Below are positions 1 through 9,033 of a stretch of DNA of 64,000 bases, piece by piece (the first letter of the stretch is position 1; each line of letters opens with the position of its first letter). A program made the position numbers and the translations under genes. Origin of the DNA: Gammaproteobacteria bacterium (GTDB taxonomy: Bacteria > Pseudomonadota > Gammaproteobacteria > HK1); assembly GCA_012103455.1 (NCBI GenBank), contig WLWT01000003.1, forward strand, positions 1,116,001 through 1,180,000, in the 5' to 3' direction. The notes beneath the pieces were generated by a model. The model saw only the letters and a program-made list of their open reading frames with translations, was not told the DNA's origin and searched no databases.

Positions 1-1140
1 GATCGCGCCCTCGCGGGCCACGGTGCCACGGTCTTCGTGCACCAAAGGGGCGCAGTGCAGCCCAGCGCGTACACACACGTGGTGGTCGGCATCCAACATC
101 TCGCCGGCCTGGGTAGCGGGAATACCGTCAATATTGATGGCCATGGTCGCCACCCGTGGACGGTCAGGGCGGGGGCCATACACGGTAACGCCGCGCATGG
201 CGCCGAAGCATTCGATCAGGGTCCGGGTGTGGGCCAGCTCCTTGGCTTGTATATGAGCGAGCGCAAAGCGTGTGACTTCGCTGTGACTGTGGCCACTGCG
301 ATCCGACACCCCCCGCTGCGCTTTGCCGAGTTCGGCGAACCAGTGCTGCGCCGCGTTGAGCCCGGCGATGCCCGGTACGTTGACGGTGCCCGCTTCCAGC
401 CGGTGGGGGTAGTTCTCCGGCTGAAAAGGTTCGATGGAATCCACTCCAGTGCCGCCGAAGCGGTGCGGCCTGATCGCCACCCCCTCGGCCACGATCATGC
501 CGCCAATACCCATGGGTCCGAAGAGCCCCTTGTGGCCGGTAAAAGCCAGCACGTCTATGTGCGCCCGCTCCATGTCAACGTCCAATACACCGGCCGTTTG
601 CGCCGTATCCACCACGAAATAAGCATCCGTATCCGCCACCATAGCGCCGATGGCATCTATATCTTGTACTGCGCCTAGAACATTAGAGGCATGGGTGACG
701 GTAACCATGCGGGTATTGGGCCGCAGCGCCGCCCGCAGCGCATCGGGATCCAAGTAACCTTGTTCGTCGGCTTCTAGCCAGGTCACTTCTACACCGTGGT
801 CCCGCGCCAGATGATTGGCCGGGCGCACCACGGAATTGTGTTCAACACGGCTGGTGATCAGATGATCGCCCGGGCGCAATAAACCGAACAGCGCGATGTT
901 GAGCGAATCGGTCACGTTCTGCGTGAACACGACCCGTTGCGGTGACCCTGAAAAGCCCAGAAAAGCTGCCAGAAGGCGGCGGGTCTCGCTGATCATCCGC
1001 TCCGCTTCCACCGCCAGCTCATGGCCTCCCCGCCCCGGATTGACGCCGAAGCGGCGCAAGAAGCGATCCATTTTTTGATACACCACTTCCGGCTTTGGCC
1101 ATGTGGTAGCGGCGTTGTCGAAATAATAATGCTCGCGCAT
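1..1140 (-). CDS. Aminotransferase class V / cysteine desulfurase-family protein (3' end outside window)
   Basis: The start ATG is at 1140 and the frame stays open to base 1, giving about 380 residues, so only the last few are missing. The N-terminus has the FDNAATTWPKP opening typical of SufS/CsdA-type cysteine desulfurases. An internal VDTAQTAG carries the cofactor-binding Asp, TGHKG near residue 200 carries the PLP Schiff-base Lys, and RAGLHCAPLVH near residue 360 holds a Cys where SufS has its persulfide Cys. Family enzymes take sulfur, or selenium from selenocysteine, to a protein persulfide. It starts 9 bases after the upstream protease gene stops, so the two are probably co-transcribed. 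No suf or isc partners lie alongside, so the acceptor is unknown. The family is clear; substrate choice is not. Confidence 0.88.
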   Translation of the reverse strand, partial: MREHYYFDNAATTWPKPEVVYQKMDRFLRRFGVNPGRGGHELAVEAERMISETRRLLAAFLGFSGSPQRVVFTQNVTDSLNIALFGLLRPGDHLITSRVEHNSVVRPANHLARDHGVEVTWLEADEQGYLDPDALRAALRPNTRMVTVTHASNVLGAVQDIDAIGAMVADTDAYFVVDTAQTAGVLDVDMERAHIDVLAFTGHKGLFGPMGIGGMIVAEGVAIRPHRFGGTGVDSIEPFQPENYPHRLEAGTVNVPGIAGLNAAQHWFAELGKAQRGVSDRSGHSHSEVTRFALAHIQAKELAHTRTLIECFGAMRGVTVYGPRPDRPRVATMAINIDGIPATQAGEMLDADHHVCVRAGLHCAPLVHEDRGTVAREGAI

Positions 1141-1149
1141 CGATCCCAC

Positions 1150-1887
1150 TCAGTGATGTTTCGAGGTGCGTAAAGCCTGTAGAAAAATCCACAGGCCGGC
1201 AATCAAAATGGCGCTGGAACCGAGACCGACCACCGCCCCCCAGAACCAATAAGCGCCACCCAGTGCATCGGCGATCTGCGCCGTATCCGATAGCAACCGC
1301 CCGCCCGCGGTATGGGCGAATTCCATAAATAGATAATCGCTGTGGGAGAAGGCGCTGAGGCTGAGCTGCATCGCCAAAAACACCACCACCACCTGATTGG
1401 TAAACGGCGCGGCTTTATAAGCGACGAAGAAACACACTGCCGCCACCAGGCCGACAAAGACCAAGACGAACACGTTACCCACCACCAGTGCCACGGCCAG
1501 CAAACAACCCGCGCCGAAGATGTATAGCGCGGCCCGCGCGAGACCGGCGTGCCGGCCGATAACGAATAACAAGCCGGCCAGCACCGCGGGTCCTAGCAAT
1601 CCTCCCGCTGCGATCAGGGCGCGCTCGAAAGCGTTGGGCGCACCCCGGTGACGGGCGATGCCGGAACCGTCTGCCCACATGCGCAGATCTTCGAACTCGC
1701 TGCCCACGGCCATAGCCGCCAACCCGTGTCCCATCTCATGGGCAAACGTCGCCAGCAGCAGCAGAGGATAGAGCACATAATATCCAAAAGGGATGAAGTA
1801 AAGAGCGATGGTGGCGCCGGCGGCCAAGAGCAACGCTTTTTGCACCCGGCGCGCACGCGCTTCTCGGTCGAGAGGAAGTTCGCTCAC
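1150..1887 (-). CDS. M50-family membrane metalloprotease-like protein
   Basis: A 245-residue protein with a charged N-terminus and about six hydrophobic segments. The zinc motif HEMGH is at residues 50-54 inside the first membrane helices, as in M50B-type site-2-protease relatives. A VLVFVGLVAAVCF-type helix lies later, where M50 proteins place the third ligand region, but I cannot name that ligand with certainty. No PDZ domain is present, which fits the short M50B group found in many bacteria with unknown substrates. The gene is immediately upstream of the cysteine desulfurase-like gene on the same strand (9 bp gap). A role in intramembrane cleavage is inferred from the family only. Confidence 0.82.
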   Translation of the reverse strand: MSELPLDREARARRVQKALLLAAGATIALYFIPFGYYVLYPLLLLATFAHEMGHGLAAMAVGSEFEDLRMWADGSGIARHRGAPNAFERALIAAGGLLGPAVLAGLLFVIGRHAGLARAALYIFGAGCLLAVALVVGNVFVLVFVGLVAAVCFFVAYKAAPFTNQVVVVFLAMQLSLSAFSHSDYLFMEFAHTAGGRLLSDTAQIADALGGAYWFWGAVVGLGSSAILIAGLWIFLQALRTSKHH

Positions 1888-2012
1888 AGCACCGGCTCCA
1901 CGGTATCCTGTGCACTCGTGCTTTTATCTATTATGGCGCCCCCATCCATGACACCCCTATCCATGGCGTCTCCATCCATAGGCACGCTGACCCATGAAAT
2001 GAGGAGGTTTGC

Positions 2013-2729
2013 ATGAGTCTTAGCGATGTCAAAGCGCTGACCTTCGATACCGGCGGCACCATTCTCGATTGGCACACGGGATTTCGCACCGCCTTGGCCG
2101 AATTGGGCGCCCGTCACGGCGTCGAGGCCGACTGGGCAGCGCTGGCCAACGAAATGCGCCGCCGCTCGCTGAAACGTATGCTGAACCTCGGCGAACACGG
2201 CCCGCCCGCCTACAACTTCGACGGTGCTCACCGGACCGCCCTGGACGAGATACTGGCCGAGAACGGCCTCGATGGTGCAACGCAGGAAGAACGCCATCAC
2301 ATCGCCTGGGAGGTGGTGCACAACTTCCTCTGCTGGCCGGACTTCCCCGCCACATTGCCACGTCTACGCGAGCGTTTCATCTGTGCCTCTTTTACCATTC
2401 TCAGCTTTCGCATCATCATCGATACCGCGCGCAGGAACGGGCTTAGCTGGGATGCGGTCATCTCCTGCGAGGCCATCGGCCAATACAAGATCTTGCCGCA
2501 CTCATACCAAACCGCCGCCCGTTATCTGCAACTCTACACGGGCGAATGTTGCATGGTGGCCTGCCACAACTTCGACCTAGATGCTGCCAAAGCCCAGGGC
2601 TTCAAGACCGCCTTCGTGCGCCGGCCCGATGAGTGGGGCACTGAGGGGCCGCCCGATGCAGAGCCGAACCCGGCCCATGACATCATCGTCGATACCTTCC
2701 CGCAGTTGTACGAGGCATTGACCGGTTGA
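2013..2729 (+). CDS. HAD-superfamily hydrolase, haloacid-dehalogenase type II-like
   Basis: A 238-residue protein with the HAD motif I near the N-terminus (FDTGGTILDW, nucleophile Asp11). A large alpha-helical cap follows, then a Lys motif in YKILPHSYQ near residue 155, and a motif IV region HNFDLDAAKAQGF. The D-x-GGT motif and the NFDLDAA block resemble type II haloacid dehalogenases more than phosphoglycolate phosphatases. Motif I has Thr at the second position, where phosphatases usually have an acidic residue, which argues for C-halogen or another non-phosphate substrate. RBS-like GAGGAGG precedes the ATG by 6 bases. The gene stands alone; the substrate cannot be read from sequence. Confidence 0.85.
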   Translation: MSLSDVKALTFDTGGTILDWHTGFRTALAELGARHGVEADWAALANEMRRRSLKRMLNLGEHGPPAYNFDGAHRTALDEILAENGLDGATQEERHHIAWEVVHNFLCWPDFPATLPRLRERFICASFTILSFRIIIDTARRNGLSWDAVISCEAIGQYKILPHSYQTAARYLQLYTGECCMVACHNFDLDAAKAQGFKTAFVRRPDEWGTEGPPDAEPNPAHDIIVDTFPQLYEALTG

Positions 2730-2749
2730 GTGCCGCAGGGGTCAAAAAA

Positions 2750-3552
2750 GACCGGGCAAGCCAAGGCTCTCCCGTAGTGTTGCGCCTGTGCAGTCCTTGA
2801 TGGTGCAGTCCTTAGGGTGCAGTCCTCATGGTGCAGGCCGCGTCTTTGCAACCCGAGGATCACCAGAGGCACGAAATCTTCGCACGCACCCGGGACATGG
2901 GTAGCGGCTCACGCAAAACCATCGCCGGCGCGACCCTTGAACCACGCCTGCAAATCGCCGGCCACCAAATCGTCGGCCACGCTAGCCGGCGTGTCTACCG
3001 AATGGGGCACTTCCTTTAACCCGTGCCGCGGCGGCTGAATTCCACCACATCAGCGATGGTCGGATCGCGTTTGCCGCTCATGGTGACGGCGCGATCGCGG
3101 CTCGCCTGCAAGCCACCGATGTTAGCCAGCGCCTCACCGGTAAACGCCGCGTCCATCGCTTTGGAGGCGAAGTCGAAATTGAGCGCTGCGAACAGCAACG
3201 CCAGGGTATCTATGCCAGGGTATTTACGGGTCTAGCCAGGCTCTCGATGAGGGCGGCCTTATCCTCGGGCTATGGCTTGCGTCTCGCCGACGGTGACGTA
3301 GATGGCAGGTGCCGATCTGAGCGAATCCGGATCGCGCCCGGTGGCTTGCGCATCGGCGCGCACCTCCGCGTAGAGTTTCCAACCCACCTCGAGGTTCGGG
3401 CTAATGGCAAGATAGCAACTCGCCCCACTGCACGGCGAAACGCCGGCCACGGCCACTGCGGCCCGCCTGAGTGAGGACCGGATGTTTTTGCGCTGATGGT
3501 GGCACCGTAAACGGTCCGCGCACTTTAAACCACGCACCGTTATGATCAAACC
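2750..3552 (-). pseudogene. Decayed flavin-dependent monooxygenase, NtaA/SnaA/DszA (luciferase-like) family
   Basis: Read on the minus strand, pieces of one LLM-family protein appear in order but in different frames. These are WFDHNGAWFKVRGPFTVPPS followed by HPVLTQAGRSGRGRRFAVQW (about 3552-3430), then AISPNLEVGWKLYAEVRADA and a TGRDPDSLRSAP block, FTGEALANIGG, TPASVADDLVAGDLQAWFKG (about 2970-2910), and finally FVPLVILGLQRRGLHHE (about 2870-2820). These match the C-terminal two thirds of NtaA-type monooxygenases. At least three frame changes and several stops make it non-functional, and the N-terminal third is not recognisable. The tail includes a three-fold GGTGCAGTCCT-type micro-duplication at 2784-2835. 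Confidence 0.75.
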
Positions 3553-3666
3553 ACCTGACTTTGCCCGGAGCAGCGAATACCCCGATTGAGCGATCCGCGG
3601 CGGCAGCAAGCCTCCCGAAGGCGGTAGACTTCGGTACTCTATACCGCCCAGCCGGAGACCGTCTTC

Positions 3667-4506
3667 ATGTCCGAACAAAGCTTCGCCGCCCTGTATGCTG
3701 CCCGCTTCGGCGAACCGCTATCCGAGGCGTTGGATGGCCCGGTAGAGCAGGGGGTGGCCAATATTCTGCGCCGGCGCACGGTACGGCAGTTGGAGTCAAC
3801 ACCTATTGCGGCACCGTTGATGAGCCAATTGTTAGCCTGCGCCCAGTCGGCCCCCACCAAGTCCGACTTGCAGCAGTATTCGATCGTGGTCATCGAGAAT
3901 TCAACAACCCGCGCCACCATTGCCGAGTGGATAGGCACCATGGCGTTCATCGTGGAATCCGGCGCGTTCTTAGTCTTTTGCGGGGACATACGGCGCAACC
4001 GCAAACTTGCGGAGGTGCATGGCCACCCTCACGTCAACGACAACTTGGACAGTTTCTTCAACGCCACCGTAGATGGCGCTTTGGCCATGCAGAGCTTTAT
4101 CCTGGCCGCCGCCGCGGCAGGCCTCGCTACCGTTCCCGTGAGCTACATCCGCAATTATGCCGCTCGGGTGGCAGACTTGTTGAAATTGCCGCAAGGCGTG
4201 TTTCCGATTGCCGGCTTGGCCCTTGGTTATCCTAAATGGCAAGGCAAAGTGTCCATGCGCTTGCCACCGCAGGTGGTGGTGCACCGGGAATGTTACGACG
4301 ACACCGGCCTGCAAGCGGCGGTGCAGGCGTACGGCGATAGGCGCCATGCAAGAGAACCTATAGTACCGGCCAAACAAAGACACACGCAGCGCTACGGGGC
4401 GCTCGACAAGTGCGTCTGGTCAGAGCAGGTGACCCGGCAATTGTCGGTGCCGGAGCGTCCGGATTTTCGCGCCTTCATCAAGGCGCAAGGATTTTCCCTG
4501 AAGTAA
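3667..4506 (+). CDS. Nitroreductase-family NAD(P)H-dependent flavin oxidoreductase (NfsA-like)
   Basis: A 279-residue protein with the FMN-binding RRRTVRQLE motif near residue 36, the QSAPTKSDLQQY active-site segment and PVSYIRNYAARVADLLKLPQ followed by the GLALGYPK motif. This order is that of the NfsA/FRP branch of nitroreductases (usual length about 240-270). Enzymes of this type are FMN-bound homodimers reducing nitroaromatics, quinones or flavins with NAD(P)H in the cytosol. The C-terminal extension carries HAREPIVPAKQRHTQRYG, as in NfsA relatives. It lies just upstream of a CoA-transferase gene but has its own spacing (68 bp), so a shared operon is possible, not shown. Confidence 0.88.
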   Translation: MSEQSFAALYAARFGEPLSEALDGPVEQGVANILRRRTVRQLESTPIAAPLMSQLLACAQSAPTKSDLQQYSIVVIENSTTRATIAEWIGTMAFIVESGAFLVFCGDIRRNRKLAEVHGHPHVNDNLDSFFNATVDGALAMQSFILAAAAAGLATVPVSYIRNYAARVADLLKLPQGVFPIAGLALGYPKWQGKVSMRLPPQVVVHRECYDDTGLQAAVQAYGDRRHAREPIVPAKQRHTQRYGALDKCVWSEQVTRQLSVPERPDFRAFIKAQGFSLK

Positions 4507-4574
4507 CCCGCTGTGGCGTAAACCGGCTCAACTCACTTGTATGGGTTCAACTCACTTTCTGGAGGACACCACTG

Positions 4575-5768
4575 ATGCCATTTAGTCCGGCCTCAAAAGC
4601 CCTGTCTGACGTCAAGGTGCTGGATCTGACGCGGGTACGCTCGGGGCCTACCTGTGTGCGGCAATTGGCCGATTGGGGAGCCGATGTCATCAAAGTGGAG
4701 TTGCCCGAGAGTATGGAAGCCGATGGTGCGCTGGGCGCCAAGCGCCACACTTGCGATTTCCAAAACCTTCAGCGCAACAAGCGTAGCCTGACCTTGAATC
4801 TGAAGGCAGCGGACGGTTTGGCGGTATTCAAGCGGCTAGTGGCCAAGTCCGACGTGGTGGTAGAGAACTACCGGCCCGATGTCAAACACCGTCTGGGCAT
4901 CGACTATGCATCGCTAAAAGCCATCAATCCGCGCATTATCCTCGGTTCCATATCCGGCTTCGGGCAGGACGGCCCCTACGCCAAGCGGCCCGGCTTCGAT
5001 CAGATCGCGCAAGGCATGGGCGGGTTGATGTCCATTACCGGATTGCCCGGACAAGGTCCGGTCAGGGTGGGCATACCGATCGCCGATCTGACCGGTGGCC
5101 TGTTCTGCGCGCTCGGCATCTTGGTGGCTTTGCATGAGCGGGAGCGGTCCGGCGAAGGACAGTGGGTGCATACCTCGTTGCTGCAAGCCCAGCTTTTCAT
5201 GCTGGATTTTCAGGGCGCCCGTTGGACCATGGACGGCGAGGTCCCCGCTCAAGCAGGCAACAATCATCCCACCAGCATCCCCACCGGGGTGTTCAAAACC
5301 AGCGACGGGCATATCAACATCGCGGTGGCCGGCCAGACCACCTGGACCCGTTTCGCCGAGTGCTTCGAGGGCATCGACTGGCTGGACAACCCGCACTACG
5401 CCACGGCGGCGCTGCGCTCGCAGAACCGGGACATGCTCAACGCGCAGATCGAAGCGCAAACGGCGCAGTTATCGAGCGATGCCCTGATCGCCAGGCTGAT
5501 CGAAGCGGAGGTGCCTTGCGGCGAAATTCACACCATCGATAATGCGTTTGAAAACGAACAGGTCAAGCATCTAGGCCTGGTACAGCGCGTGGATTCGCCG
5601 GCCCTTGGCACCCTCAACCTGGTCGGGCAACCGGTGGCCTTGGACCGTACGCCTAGCACCATGGCGGTGGCGCCGCCGGAGCGGGGCCAACACACCGATG
5701 AGGTGTTAGCCGGGCTGGGTTACAGCGCCGATGAGATCCGGGTAATGCGCGATCGGCAGATCGTCTAG
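4575..5768 (+). CDS. CaiB/BaiF-type (family III) CoA-transferase
   Basis: A 397-residue protein. The chosen start ATG at 4575 has GGAGG 9 bases upstream and gives the standard N-terminus LSDVKVLDLTRVRSGP; the frame is open further upstream but without family similarity. The family III features are GADVIKVE, NKRSLTLNL, SGFGQDGPY and the IADLTGG block, whose Asp171 aligns with the catalytic Asp of formyl-CoA transferase. These enzymes move CoA between carboxylic acids through a covalent aspartyl intermediate. It is followed after 35 bp by an enoyl-CoA hydratase-like gene, so the pair probably activates and hydrates or isomerises a carboxylic acid. The substrate is unknown. Upstream, CAACTCACTT is duplicated (4525-4558). 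Confidence 0.9.
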   Translation: MPFSPASKALSDVKVLDLTRVRSGPTCVRQLADWGADVIKVELPESMEADGALGAKRHTCDFQNLQRNKRSLTLNLKAADGLAVFKRLVAKSDVVVENYRPDVKHRLGIDYASLKAINPRIILGSISGFGQDGPYAKRPGFDQIAQGMGGLMSITGLPGQGPVRVGIPIADLTGGLFCALGILVALHERERSGEGQWVHTSLLQAQLFMLDFQGARWTMDGEVPAQAGNNHPTSIPTGVFKTSDGHINIAVAGQTTWTRFAECFEGIDWLDNPHYATAALRSQNRDMLNAQIEAQTAQLSSDALIARLIEAEVPCGEIHTIDNAFENEQVKHLGLVQRVDSPALGTLNLVGQPVALDRTPSTMAVAPPERGQHTDEVLAGLGYSADEIRVMRDRQIV

Positions 5769-5803
5769 CAGACCATTGATCAAATACTTAGGAATCCCCC
5801 TAG

Positions 5804-6592
5804 ATGGCATCAGACAAGATCCTCGTAGAGGCAAGTGGCGGCATCGGCAAAATCACGTTCAACAATCCCGCTAAGCTAAACGCCGTCTCCATGGAGATGT
5901 GGAGCGCGGTCGATGAGGCCCTCACCACCTTTGAGGCGCAGGGCGATGTGCGGGTGCTCATCCTGACGGGCGCGGGCGGCAAAGCCTTCGTCTCCGGCGC
6001 CGACATCTCCAAGTTTGAGAGTGAGCGGGCCAGCAAAGACGCGCAAGCGGCCTATGCCGCCCAAACCAAACAGGTTTACGACCGCATAGAAACCTTCCCC
6101 AAACCCACCATTGCGCTTATCAATGGCTACTGCATAGGTGGCGGCCTCAATCTAGCCATGGTCTGTGACATTCGCATTTGCTCTGAGAAATCCCGTTTCG
6201 CTTTGCCGGCGGCGAAACTGGGCATCGGCTATGGTTATGATGCCCTGCGCCGCCTCATGGCTGTCATGGGTCCGGGCGCCACCCGTGATATCTGCTTCTC
6301 CGCCCGGCAACTGAGTGCCGGAGAAGCGTATGCCAGACGCATCGTCGATCAGGTGCTGCCCGAAGAGGCGCTAGACAGCGCCGCCATGGACTACGCTGCC
6401 CGTATCGCGGGCAATGCCCCTCTTACCCTCGCGGCGATGAAATTCATCACCGCAGAGCTGCTCAAAAACCCCGATGATCGTGACATGGCCCGATGCGCTG
6501 AGCTGGCCGAAGCGTGTTTCAACTCCGGTGATTTCATTGAGGGACGCCGCGCTTTTATGGAGAAGCGCAAACCGGCCTTCACCGGTACTTAA
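5804..6592 (+). CDS. Enoyl-CoA hydratase/isomerase (crotonase) family protein
   Basis: A 262-residue crotonase-fold protein. It has the NPAKLNAVSMEM entry motif, the oxyanion-hole region FVSGADISKF near residues 67-76 and GYCIGGGLNLAM near 107-118. The usual acid/base Glu pair of classical hydratases is not obvious: the second position lies in AAKLGIGYGYDALRRL without the standard Glu, so another crotonase reaction (isomerase, decarboxylase, thioesterase) is possible. Length is normal for the family. It sits 35 bp after the CoA-transferase gene in the same direction and probably shares its transcript. Confidence 0.88.
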   Translation: MASDKILVEASGGIGKITFNNPAKLNAVSMEMWSAVDEALTTFEAQGDVRVLILTGAGGKAFVSGADISKFESERASKDAQAAYAAQTKQVYDRIETFPKPTIALINGYCIGGGLNLAMVCDIRICSEKSRFALPAAKLGIGYGYDALRRLMAVMGPGATRDICFSARQLSAGEAYARRIVDQVLPEEALDSAAMDYAARIAGNAPLTLAAMKFITAELLKNPDDRDMARCAELAEACFNSGDFIEGRRAFMEKRKPAFTGT

Positions 6593-6915
6593 AACATCCG
6601 CTATTGCAAGGTGTGGCATCGAAGAGCGCGGCATCGGCGGCGATATGTTCGATCGCCCCCCCCCCCCCCCTTCTCTTGCTGTTTTTGCACCGGCGTCACG
6701 GTACGTCAATGTCCCCTCATGACGGGTTTACGGTGTCAGAACAATGATGGCCCCAAAATGGATAGGCCTTAAGACTGCCCGCAGCCTCACACTAGTAACC
6801 CACAACAACGGTCCTCATCATCAAAGCTGCCATGATCTAACGCACACCAGGGCGTTCATCCACCTCCGTCAGGTACGTTTAAGAGGCTTGCCGGGGCTCT
6901 ATCAACCTGCTTTCC
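6593..6915. other. Convergent intergenic region with a 15-base C run
   Basis: This is the gap between two convergent genes. It holds no open frame with coding character. Bases 6656-6670 are 15 consecutive C residues. I see no clear terminator hairpin with a T run. Confidence 0.6.
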
Positions 6916-8559
6916 CTAAACCCGCTCGCGGTTGAAGCGGGGCCGCGCACCACTGCCATAAACGGTCAAAGCACCGCTCTCACCGGTCGCATTAGGCCTG
7001 CCGAAAATCCAATTCTGCCAGGCGCTTAGGCGGCCGAAGATCTTGGTCTCCAGGGTTTCCGGTCCAGCAAAGCGCAAATTCGCCTCCATGCCCACCATGG
7101 CGTCCGGTGAGAACGCGGCCCGCTCTTCGAACAACAAGCGGAGCTCGTCTTCCCAGTCGATGTCATCTGGGGCGAAAGTGACAAGGCCGTGAGCCAGTGC
7201 CTCCTGCGCTCGCAGCGCTTGTCCGTTTAGGCCTTGCAATGCCGGCAGGCTACCGGGGGTGCCGAGGAAGCGCGTAGCCAGACGGCTCAAGCCGTTGCCC
7301 ATCTCCAAGCCCTGCCAGTTAAAAGCATCCAGTGTCAAAACCGCCGGCGGCGCATTGCCGCCTTCGAACGAGCCTTCCAGCATGTAACTGCGATCGGCGG
7401 CGAACACCAGTTCAGCCAAAAAGCCGGCGAAACAACTGCCGGGCTTCACCAGAGTAATCAGGGTCCTGGAGGTAACGTCGATGCGCTTTAACAAACGCCT
7501 CCAGTAAAGAGCGATCTCGCGGGCCAGCCAATGGTCCGCTGCCTGGCGCTTAAGGAAGCGGCTGTATTGCGCTACCGCATGGATGTCCCCGGCGCTCGCG
7601 AAACTGAATGTGCCAAGCTCGGCTTCGTTGGCACGCAAATGCAAGATGGCATCGTCCAGTGCGCGCGCTAGAGCCAGAGGCCAAAACAGTGCGTCCAGCG
7701 CGCCGGCGGATTCGGGGCAGGGTGTGTCCGGCCCCTCGATGGTGAAAGCCGCGCGCCTGAGCTGCCGGTCTAAATCGACTTTGAGGTACGGGTAGCGAAG
7801 CGCCTCTTCGGTCATAGTCCGTTGCAGATCGCTCAGGACGATGCCCCGCCCGTTCGATGGACGGTCGGACTGCGCGGCCAAGCCGCTGGCGCGATCAGCC
7901 ACCGCTTGTTCGAATTTAGAGCTGGGCGAAATCTCATCCACCAGGCGCCACGCTTGCGCCCGCCGGCCCCGCACCCCTTCTTCCAAAGTGCAAAAAACAT
8001 CGGCAAGGTCGCGCCGCACCCCCCGTTTGTCTACCACCCGCGTCAACCCGCCGGTGCCCGGTAGCACTGCCAGCAGCGCCACCTCCGGCAACGACACGGC
8101 GGCGGCACCGTCATCGACCAGTAAGATGTGCTCGGTGGCTAACGCCAGTTCGTAGCCACCACCCGCGGCGCTGCCGTTGAGCGCGCACATGTAGCGCTGC
8201 CCGGAGTGAGCGCTGGCGTCCTCCATGGCGTTGCGGGTTTCATTGGTAAACTTGCAGAAGTTCACTTTGTGAGCGTGACTGGCGCCGCCCAGCATGCGGA
8301 TGTTGGCGCCGGCGCAGAAAATGCGCGCCTTGGCCGAACGCAGGATCACCGTGCGTACCTGCGGGTGCTCGAAACGCAGACGCTGTACCGCGTCGGCCAG
8401 TTCTATGTCCACGCCCAAGTCGTAGGAATTCATCTTGAGTTCGTAGCCATCGAACAAGCCGCCGTTCTCATCGACGTCCATGGTCAGTGTGGCCATCGGC
8501 GGCGTTGTCGCCAGATGCCAATGTTTGTAGCGGTCCGGATGGGTTTGAAAATCAATCAT
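6916..8559 (-). CDS. boxC: 2,3-epoxybenzoyl-CoA dihydrolase (benzoyl-CoA-dihydrodiol lyase)
   Basis: A 547-residue protein starting at the ATG at 8559. The opening FQTHPDRYKHWHL, the DENGGLFDGYELKMNSYDL segment, the crotonase-type FCAGANIRMLGG, NGSAAGGGYELALA and PEVALLAVLPGTGGLTRV motifs, and a second crotonase-like half with FEGGNAPPAVLTLD are characteristic of BoxC. BoxC opens the epoxidised ring of benzoyl-CoA in the aerobic box pathway, releasing formate and an open-chain semialdehyde-CoA. The length (about 550) is that of the family. No boxA, boxB or benzoate-CoA ligase gene is in the window. The first 300 bases and the leader are duplicated at 12318-12660. Confidence 0.92.
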   Translation of the reverse strand: MIDFQTHPDRYKHWHLATTPPMATLTMDVDENGGLFDGYELKMNSYDLGVDIELADAVQRLRFEHPQVRTVILRSAKARIFCAGANIRMLGGASHAHKVNFCKFTNETRNAMEDASAHSGQRYMCALNGSAAGGGYELALATEHILLVDDGAAAVSLPEVALLAVLPGTGGLTRVVDKRGVRRDLADVFCTLEEGVRGRRAQAWRLVDEISPSSKFEQAVADRASGLAAQSDRPSNGRGIVLSDLQRTMTEEALRYPYLKVDLDRQLRRAAFTIEGPDTPCPESAGALDALFWPLALARALDDAILHLRANEAELGTFSFASAGDIHAVAQYSRFLKRQAADHWLAREIALYWRRLLKRIDVTSRTLITLVKPGSCFAGFLAELVFAADRSYMLEGSFEGGNAPPAVLTLDAFNWQGLEMGNGLSRLATRFLGTPGSLPALQGLNGQALRAQEALAHGLVTFAPDDIDWEDELRLLFEERAAFSPDAMVGMEANLRFAGPETLETKIFGRLSAWQNWIFGRPNATGESGALTVYGSGARPRFNRERV

Positions 8560-9033
8560 GGACTTATTGGTTTCCTCGGAGCAGATTCAATTTGGGGCGA
8601 ATTTAATGCGGGACCGCTAAAAAAGAGCCTGATCTGGCAGGCAATGTAGATGAACGCCGGATTGGCGGCCTGGGTATCCATTTTGTCAAGATGTTAATGG
8701 ACAAAATGGAATACCGCCGCAGCAAGGGACTTAACCGCTTGTTGCTGTAAAAGGATCTGTACGCAAGGATTGAATATCTCCAGGCAATTCCAGCACAACC
8801 CGGAAAGCCGATGTCGCATGCAGGGAACAGGACATTATAGAGGCAGTCCCCGCGATCATCAGATGATAAATTTTCCACAGCGTTTCACCCTCGCGTTCGA
8901 CAATTTCGTCTTTGTTCGCTTCCCAACGCTCGTTACATTGTTTGGTCCATAGATAATAATTAAGCCTGTCGTTATCGATACGGATAACTTCCAATGGCTG
9001 GTCGGAAACCGCCTGAATAAACTCGGGCATATA

